64,000 bases of DNA from Arthrinium phaeospermum (lineage: Eukaryota; Ascomycota; Sordariomycetes; Amphisphaeriales; Apiosporaceae). Within the stretch, counting starts at the first letter, position 1. Every line of letters starts with the position of its first letter. Both the position numbers and the translations under genes were made by a program. Below the pieces are notes generated by a model, which was not told the DNA's origin, did no database searches, and saw only the letters and a list, made by a program, of their open reading frames with translations. The stretch is taken from contig QYRS01000005.1 of NCBI GenBank assembly GCA_006503535.1, forward strand, positions 248,001 through 312,000, written 5' to 3'. Shown here in pieces: positions 57,280 to 64,000 of this stretch.

Positions 57280-57928
57280 TTACTTCCTTTTGCGCTCCGC
57301 GGCGTCCATCTTGTCCTCCAACTCATGAACGTATTTGTTCAGCCGCTGACAGGCGGCTTGCAGACCCTGTCATAGAGTAGAAACCCCACAAGTTAGCCAA
57401 ATATCTCATACATCAATATAGAGGGCGTAACCCTGTAGGAAATAATCCCAGCCCAATGTGCGAAGCCCCAAGCCCGGGCCCCTGCAACCGCAGTGATCTC
57501 TATGGGGCACATGGCCAGTGGCCGATCGCCAGACTATATGTTACTAGATGTGGTGGTAACGTACGTAGATGTCCTCTGTCAAGAGCTCGTTGCTCGCCTT
57601 GTATTCTTGCAGGACGTAGGTGTAGACGCTGCCGCCGGCGAGGGTCGAGCCGAGGAGGACCCGAAGAGACTGCACAACGGGTGTTTGACCGGATCAGCAA
57701 TTGAGCTCCCTGTACAGCAGCGAAAAAGAGAAAAAAAGCGCCAGGGAATGGGTTGAGAAACACTGCTTACCCTCCACGGAATGCGCCCACGGGCTTGCGC
57801 GCAGGCAGAACGGTGCCATCGGCAAGTCTGCGGGTGGAAGCCGAGAAGTTGCGGGCGGCAGTGGCGGCGCGCATGGGGGACAGGGCCGAGAGGCCTCGAG
57901 CGCCCATGGAGAATGCTCGCGCAGACAT
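57280..57928 (-). CDS. Small mitochondrial membrane protein, frame broken once
   Basis: Three exons: 57928-57771, 57669-57565 and 57366-57280; about 116 residues after allowing one missing base. The N-terminus is a classic presequence rich in Arg, Ser and Ala (MSARAFSMGARGLSAL, ARNFSASTRRLADG). PARKPVGAFRGG is followed by a membrane helix (LLGSTLAGGSVYTYVLQEY) and then ASNELLTEDIY. The last exon is a short coiled coil, LQAACQRLNKYVHELEDKM, ending in a basic tail. Exon 2 must be read in one phase up to LFG and another from LLGS; a missing T near 57659-57661 (GGGTCC) explains this. I recognise the protein as a conserved fungal type but know no assigned function. Confidence 0.75.
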
Positions 57929-58686
57929 GTTGGATGTGCGTGCAGTCGGTATTGGCGATGTTGTCGGTCGGGTGGCGAGTTATGAGAAGAGTTGAGGTTG
58001 TTTCGGGATTCCGGTGACGACGAATTGATTCAAGCTCAATTGGAGGAGCTTGTCCCACGAGCGAGCCCAACTAGCTACATTACCGAATCCGGCACAGACA
58101 GGGGTCTAACCACCCAGCAAATAGTGGCAGCTCTTGTCTTTTTTAAAGTGGCCTCCAGCGAACAACTGCTGCTACACGTACCGAAGCTATCAACCAAATA
58201 CATGTACTTGTACCTACGTAACGTACTCTATATGATTTTATTCGGATATACTTAGTCGAGTAACTCGGACTCTTTCGCTGCGGGACGTCTCTTCAACATG
58301 ATTTCATGACACTCATGGCAGCAAAAGCCTTCAAGGCACATGTTAGTAGATATTGTGAACATGGGCTGCCGGTCTTTCCACAAGCCCAGACGGCCGGGAC
58401 TTTGCACGTGAACTAGTTGGACTGACGCCGTATGTAACACAAGCAACGATAAAATAAAGGAAGCATGTAAGTTCTGTCACCATCACTGCAGTGGATACGC
58501 AAATACATGGATGTTCTTAATACGCATAAAATCATTAACCCTATAGGTGTGCTAGGTTTGTCCTAGTCCTTGGTTTTTGTTCCCATTCCGAGAAACCCAG
58601 TTGCTCCAGCCCAAATCATCGGAGCCGAGCCGTAACGTGCAATTGTACAACGTGAAATGTGATGTCTCGCTAACTCAATAACCTTC
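57929..58686. other. Intergenic
   Basis: About 760 bases between two leftward genes. No gene seen. Confidence 0.4.
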
Positions 58687-60328
58687 CTACAGCTCATCAT
58701 GAGTCTCCTCAGCAGCCTCGCTGCTGGTCGACTCAGTGGCAGCAGGAGCCACAGGGGTCTCCTCGGCAGACTTCTCCGAAACCTCGGCCTTGTACTTGCC
58801 GTTCTCCTTAACGAAGGTGATGAGGTCCTCAACGGTGCGCGAGCCGCTGTAGGTAACGGGCTCGCTCTTGCGGGGTACAGCTTGATGGTGGGGAAGCCCT
58901 GGATCTCATCGGGCACGTCGTTGGCAGTGGCATCAACCTTGGCAATGACGACCTTGTCCTTGAACTCCGAGGCGGCGTACAGGGCAGCAAGGTCCTCGTA
59001 CTTGGGGCGAGAGCCTTGCAGTGACCGCACCACGGGGCATAGAACTCAATCAGGACATCCTTCTTGTCATCGAGAACGACGTCGTTGTAGTTCTTGGCAA
59101 CGACAACGGTGACGGCACCCTCCTGGGTCTCGGGGATGGGCTCAGACTTGATGCTGGGCTCCATCTTGCCAGAGCTGAACTCGTCAACGAAGGCCTTGAT
59201 GGCGTCGTGGTGATCTTCTTCTCCTGGTCGAAGGGGAACTTCTGGTTCTTAACCGTCTCCTGGATGGCGAAAGAAGGGAACTTGTCGGTCTTGAGGTTCA
59301 GGTTACCGGCGTGAGCACCGAAGGCCTTGGCGTCAATGGTGGCGAAGTTGATCTTGCCGCGGTAGGTCTCGGCGAGGGGCTTCAGGGCCTCGCCCAGCTC
59401 CTTGCGCTCCTCGGGGTCTCGGCGAAGATGTAGGCCAGGGGAAGACCGGCGGACATGTAGCCGGAGTAGGTCTCGGGACCGACCTCGCCAATCAGGGGGG
59501 TAGAAGCGGTCTTGGCGAAAGCCTCAATGGCCTCAGCGTCGAACTTCTCAGTGAAGGTAGCCTTGCCCTCGTCGAACTGCTTGTACAGAACAACGGCAGG
59601 GGCCTCGACGCCCTCCGCCTTGGCCAGAGCGGCATCATTGCTGGCACCGAAGGGGTATGAGTCTCGGAGCTTCTCGGCGAGAGCAGTGAAGGTCTCGTTG
59701 GAGCTCTTGTCAGAAGCGTCGATGTAAGCGACAAGGACGACCTTGTCGGCGGTCTTGAAGTCCTCGAGGGTCTCGGAGGTCAGGAGCGAAACGGCGGGTA
59801 AGGACTGCTTGATCATGTAGGATGTGATGCTGTAGGAGGAGCTGTCAGTATGGATGCCAGGAAAAAGCTCGCGCACTGGGAACCGGCATGACTTACGCAT
59901 TCGCCTTACGCTGGCCAGAGTAGGGGGTGATTGTCCTTGCCACGGAAGACCTTGAGGGTGGGGTAACCCTCAACGCCGAAGCTCTGGCAAAGCTCAGCCT
60001 CCTCGGTGCAGTCGACCTTGGCGAGCTTGATGTCCTTCTCCTTCAAGGAGGTGGCCGCCTCCTCGTACTCGGGGGCAAGAGCCTTGCAGTGTCCGCACCA
60101 GGGGCGAAGACTATTCAAAAGAGCAAGTTAGCATTGTGTTACGGGGGTTGAAGTGTGTGTGGGGGCTCGTGTTGTTCTTCAAGGACACGTACACTCTGCG
60201 AGAACGAGATCGTTGGTCTTAACGAAGTCGTCAAAGGTGTCCTTGGTAAGCTGGGCGACATCCGAAGTGTCGGCGGCCGACACAGCGGCGGCGGCAGCCA
60301 GCAGGCTGAGAGCAACCTTCTTGTACAT
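58687..60328 (-). CDS. PDI1: Protein disulfide isomerase, ER lumenal, frame broken about six times
   Basis: Forms and reshuffles disulfides in the ER. Exons: 60328-60193, 60110-59897 and 59829-58687. Signal peptide [18 protein letters not shown]. Domain a has the active site [17 protein letters not shown]; b and b' contain [20 protein letters not shown] and [11 protein letters not shown]; domain a' has [17 protein letters not shown] and [12 protein letters not shown]. The C-terminus is acidic and ends HDEL, the ER retrieval signal. The frame shifts near 60103, 59930, 59414, 59209, 59005 and 58871, nearly all explained by a missing base in a C or G run (for example CCCC where CCCCC would keep frame). 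The product would be about 505 residues, normal. Since PDI is usually essential, sequence error is the likeliest cause. Confidence 0.9.
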
Positions 60329-62507
60329 GGTGAAGACGACTGTTTGTGCGAGCAAAGCGGTTAGCAATCTGCGGTTTCTGGATACGTGCGCCGGTTGCGC
60401 AAGAGAACAATTGGATTATCAATGCCTTTGCGAGTCTGTGAGGACAAACAATTGCAGAGATACAAGCTGGTTTCGGTAGGTGTTGGCGGTAGGTGGCAAC
60501 AACAAGACCCCGTTGAGGCGAGGACGATAACAGTCCAACCGTCCCACCAACGCAACCGATAAGCTTGACCAAAGAGAGGGAGGGAGGTAGCTGGTAGCAC
60601 ACAACTTACATCTGTGACTGGAGATTGTTCAACGTACAAGGCAGAATGCTGGATGGGCAAAAAAATACTGAGAAAAGAAGGAATCGGTCCAGAGTAAATG
60701 GAGTTGAAGTAGTCTAGTAGGAATACTGGAACTGGCCCTGGAGCTGATGCATTCAATACAAGTAGATGCCAGTCTGTCTTCAATTCCGCAGGCTTCACAC
60801 TCGCTGCTTGCTTTGTATAACCCGATGTAGCACCACCCTACAGGGCCACCCCCCACCTAAAAGGTGGAATGGGTTGTCGTCATTGGCCCCTATGGATGTG
60901 GCGTTGAACGTCCAGCGGGCGATTTCTAAGCTGCTTTTGGGCGGGTTGAACTTGACACTCTGTCTTTTTTTTCAGGCACCTCGCTGCTCCAAAGGTCCAA
61001 AGGGCAGGTATTTTTGGAGTCCTGGGCCGCGCTAGCCAGGGATGCCGCCAACTGACTCTACTGTACTCCAACTTTACCGCCATGCCGCCCAGGCTTTGCC
61101 AGGTACCTCCCCTACTTGGGCAGTCAGTCAGTGGCACGCCCCAGCCAGCCGCTTCCCAAGGGTCTCTCCCGCTGCCCGCCTCCAGACCATTGCCATTGTC
61201 TTGATATTCCTCGAGATGTCATCATGTACAGAACATACTAGGGAGATACGATACCGACCGTGCAATGATACGATGGCCGTCTGATTCTGACATCTCTCTC
61301 AATATTCCTAGTAAACTAGACAAAAGAAAAGACGCCGAACAAGCCCGGTGCCCGGTGATCCTATGTGAGCAAGTATGTATGTACTTGATGTACGGCGGCA
61401 CGCACACTCACACACACCCACATGCATTGCCCTTATGCAGATCTTCTCAAGATCCAGCCTCAGGCTCCTTGCATGGCTGGGCTGGCCTGTCTTGCGTGGG
61501 TGCTTGGTCCAATGCGTATCGCCCTCCGCCTCCGCCCTAGTTCTTGCCTAAGGGAGTAAGCAGTCTATTAACGGCACAATAGGCCCTCCAATAGTACGCG
61601 CCAATCCCGTCTTTACTAAAGACAAGCAGGAAAGGACACATCTTTGCAAACCTGCCGGCACCAGTTTCCTCGAGGGGAGCACGAGCGAATTCAGCACTTC
61701 TACTGGCCCTGATTCAATGAGGCTGAACGGAGGTGAAGGCAAGTCAGCTAAGGTGTGTCGAGAGTACAGTACATTTGTTGATTGATTAGCTGCTGCGAGA
61801 TCCCATGGGGGAGCTGGGAGCTGCATAAGTTTCGTTCCTAACCTTGCGAATACCCACATGGCTCCTCTCACCAGAAATCCATCTCGTGCAATGGGACATG
61901 CAAGACGTCCCGAAAGAAACCTAGATTCAGACACCCAGACCTGTTGTAATTGGCTACTGGTTTGCAAACATAATGCTCCAGAGTCTCGCTATGAAGTCGT
62001 TTGCATAGAGAACGCTCTTTGGTTAATCGGCGCGGGGTATACGCCGAGCTTACCTACTAGGTCGACTTATATGCCGTGTCCGAGGCCAATTATGTGATTG
62101 GTTCTCGAGCGTCTACCTGAGTCCTTACAGGGTGATATCCAATGTCTGCTTACAACAGTGCCACATTGGGCGGGCTGCATCACCGTGCCATACCAAGTCC
62201 TTATCCGAAGGACCTTCCCGAATGGCTCAAGTGGCGTGATAACCATGTAACGCGTGTGGTAGTTGTTACTTGCTGGCTTCGAACAGCGGAGATTCGACAT
62301 TGTTGATTTTGTTGTCATTTTGCAAATTTAATCACCATTGGTAGTCTTCAAGAAGAGACAAGATGACAATCAAAACAGTTGATGGACCTCGTAAGTCCGT
62401 TTTCTCTGTCGAGCTGGGAGCTCTATAAATACGGTGCTGTGATATAACTCAGTGAATGTAGCCCACGAGCTACGGCTGATAGGGCCTATGTCCGGCAACC
62501 AGCTGAT
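60329..62507. promoter_or_regulatory. Divergent intergenic region PDI / amidohydrolase
   Basis: 2.2 kb with no supported gene. It contains the PDI promoter. A possible first exon of the amidohydrolase gene begins with an ATG at 62362 (MTIKTVDGP, donor GTAAGT), which I could not confirm. Confidence 0.4.
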
Positions 62508-64000
62508 TTGCCCACGCTCCTAGGAGGCTGCTCCCAGGATATATCGGGCACTACGTCTCCGCCGCCGGAGCGGCTGACCAGGCCCGTCTTCTCCATGCTC
62601 CCAGATATATCGGGCACTACGTCTCCGCCGCCGGAGCGGCTGACCAGGCCCGTCTTCTCCACTGGCCTGGGCATTGCCATCAGACCCAAGAACTGGCAGC
62701 CCAGCTCTCTACAGCGGGTCAATGACGAGGCGAACACGACGGCGAGAAAGGTGTTCTACACTATCGTGAAGGCCGGCCTCCTGATCCCGGGCGACGGCGA
62801 CCCCCTCGAGGACGCCGCGCTTGTCATCGAAGGGAAGTTGATCGCCTGTCGGCGCCGCCACGACTTGCCGGACAAGTACACCGAGGCCGGCCACCACCGC
62901 GTCTTCTCGGCGCCGGTCATCATGCCGGGGCTTTGGACGTCCACGCCACTTTGACGGGGCGGATCCGAGGAGCTGCCCAGCTATCTCGACTTCATCACGG
63001 AGCACCCGGCGTCGCAGGGGGCTCGGTTGACGCGGCAGTGTTGGGAGTCGCTGCAGCGCGGATATGGTATATATGCTACTCCATACATACCTGCATCGCA
63101 ATCGAGCTAACAGATACGTGTAGTAGCTAGAATCATCATAAGGGGTCGAGCTAACAGATACGTGTAGCTAGAATCATCATAAGGGGTCCGCAGATTGTGC
63201 TAATCGAGAACAGACGTCATTGCGAGACGTTGCTGGCTACGGGTGTGAGGTAAGAGGCTCCTAAGTTGCGGTATCGCCACCGAATACCCAACAATACTGA
63301 CAGACTCCTAAAAGATGGCTAGGCTATTGACGACGGCAGTATAGTAGGCCCAAACATCTATAGTAGCGGTGCTGTTTGAGTCAGCTCGCTGTCGTAAGTA
63401 CATTCTTCGTCGATTATATGCACCCCCATATCCTTTTTAATCGCATACTCGGGCCCTCGCGATACGCTCCCCACATCCAACGGGAACCATGGCATCACCA
63501 AAGCTTGATGGCTCACCCAACCAAGCCAGAAAGTAAAACAACCGCTGCCAGTGCAATTTGAATCGAAACAGCATATCCCTCTATTGACCGGGCCGGTGTA
63601 GCCTAGCGGTATATTCTATTCATATACTTAAAGGCAAGAGGGTTCAACTCCCTCTGCGGTCATTCTTTTTTTTCTCTCGATTTCCTCTACGAGCACACAT
63701 TTATTTTTTTCTGTATCGTTCGGTTCCTCTTTAAGATGCCCACCGAGTCACAGATTCAAGTATACTGCTGTTGATGGTCTGAATGTCGGATTAGTTCTAT
63801 CGACCACCTTGCTTTAGAGTATAACACCGAGTATGGCTGACATGATATGGCATCGCAGACGGAGATATCTTTCCCTCCCCCCGGCGACGTCCTCCTGACC
63901 CTGGCGTCGGCAACATCACCGCGGGCCACCACGGGACGAGCATGAGTCTCATCGTCGACGGCGTGGACGAGTGCCGGCGCGGCGTGCGGCTGCAGCTCCG
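62508..64000 (+). CDS. Amidohydrolase-family protein, broken by several indels and cut by window edge
   Basis: Metal-dependent hydrolase of the imidazolonepropionase/prolidase-like group. Conserved pieces appear in shifting frames: KVFYTIVKAGLLIPGDGDPLEDAALVIEGKLI, PVIMPGLW then DVHA (metal site), LPSYLDFITEHPASQGARLTRQCWESLQRGY, a small exon 63214-63249 with TSLRDVAGYGCE, an exon from 63315 with IDDGSIVGPNIYSSGAV, and from 63859 GDIF, then NITAGHHGTSMSLIVDGVDECRRGVRLQLR at the edge. Frame changes occur near 62936, 62950, 62970, 63324, 63377, 63868 and 63905. Start unclear: the frame is open from 62508, but residues before about 62720 have no family resemblance and include a 22-residue duplication. 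Substrate unknown. Confidence 0.7.
62538..62661. repeat. 66-base tandem duplication
   Basis: The segment beginning GATATATCGGGCACTACG at 62538 recurs at 62604; the second copy matches for about 57 bases, up to CTTCTCCA. In frame it would duplicate ISGTTSPPPERLTRPVFS. The flanks before the two copies differ by one G. Confidence 0.95.
63102..63186. repeat. Imperfect 44/41-base tandem duplication
   Basis: TCGAGCTAACAGATACGTG...CATCATAAGGGG occurs at 63102-63145 and again at 63146-63186. The copies differ only by three bases (TAG present once or twice). It lies in an intron-like stretch of the amidohydrolase gene. Confidence 0.95.
63586..63661 (+). tRNA. tRNA-like Pol III unit, identity unclear
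   Basis: A box-like TAGCCTAGCGG (63598-63608) and B box GGTTCAACTCC lie at tRNA-like spacing. The T arm GAGGG-TTCAACT-CCCTC (63638-63654) is a perfect five-pair stem. The ends can pair (GACCG with CGGTC), and a run of T follows shortly (from about 63665), as a Pol III terminator. But the D and anticodon arms do not fold properly and no anticodon can be assigned. Given the indels around it, this may be a real tRNA with missing bases, or a tRNA relic. Confidence 0.4.

Noticed and set aside
48900..64000. Repeat-induced point mutation as the cause of the broken genes
   Set aside because: RIP causes C-to-T transitions in repeats and new stop codons by substitution. Here the lesions are indels, motifs are intact and GC content stays high.
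1..64000. CRISPR array, transposon, rRNA or biosynthetic cluster
   Set aside because: No spaced repeats, transposase or reverse-transcriptase motifs, rRNA-like segments or PKS/NRPS/terpene genes were seen.

Overview
The window looks like nuclear DNA of a filamentous ascomycete (Pezizomycotina, most likely Sordariomycetes; I cannot go finer). Genes are on both strands with no operons. Most carry short introns (about 50-115 nt) with GTRNGT donors, CTAAY branch points and YAG acceptors. Intergenic gaps run from 0.1 to 5 kb. Several proteins have clear fungal orthologues: an Ist2/TMEM16 lipid scramblase, an ornithine carrier, Kel3, Wss1, Per1 and a PTH11-like 'rhodopsin' membrane protein. I see no transposon, CRISPR array, rRNA or secondary-metabolite cluster.

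Left part (1-46 kb), all reading frames clean once introns are removed: family X DNA polymerase (-, runs off the left edge), TMEM16 (-), riboflavin synthase (+), phosphoacetylglucosamine mutase (-), Mus81 (+), type I arginine methyltransferase (-), Per1 (-), GH5 mannanase-like secreted enzyme (+), a small unknown protein (-), a C2H2 transcription factor (-) with a 4.9 kb gene-free upstream region, Ars2/Serrate (-), TSPO (+), mitochondrial ornithine carrier (-), Kel3-like (+), Wss1-like protease (+), a small secreted cysteine-containing protein (+) and Vps71/ZNHIT1 of SWR1 (-).

Right part (48.5-64 kb): seven consecutive genes, all recognisable, but every one is interrupted by 1-2 base indels, often in homopolymers or short repeats. 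They are a fungal rhodopsin-domain membrane protein (+), a RING protein (-), an FAD-dependent oxidoreductase (-), a two-RRM-like RNA-binding protein (-), a small mitochondrial protein (-), protein disulfide isomerase ending in HDEL (-) and an amidohydrolase (+, runs off the right edge). The last also contains two imperfect short tandem duplications and a tRNA-like Pol III unit in a putative intron. Because PDI is normally indispensable and there is no RIP-like signature in these genes, I read this as a stretch of poorly polished sequence rather than seven real pseudogenes. It is the most important thing a user of this annotation should know.

Themes: three genome-maintenance genes (PolX, Mus81, Wss1), three mitochondrial proteins (TSPO, ornithine carrier, small presequence protein), ER/secretory functions (Per1, PDI) and chromatin/RNA functions (PRMT1, Ars2, Vps71). 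This is an ordinary housekeeping mix. I did not find a convincing new multi-gene system.
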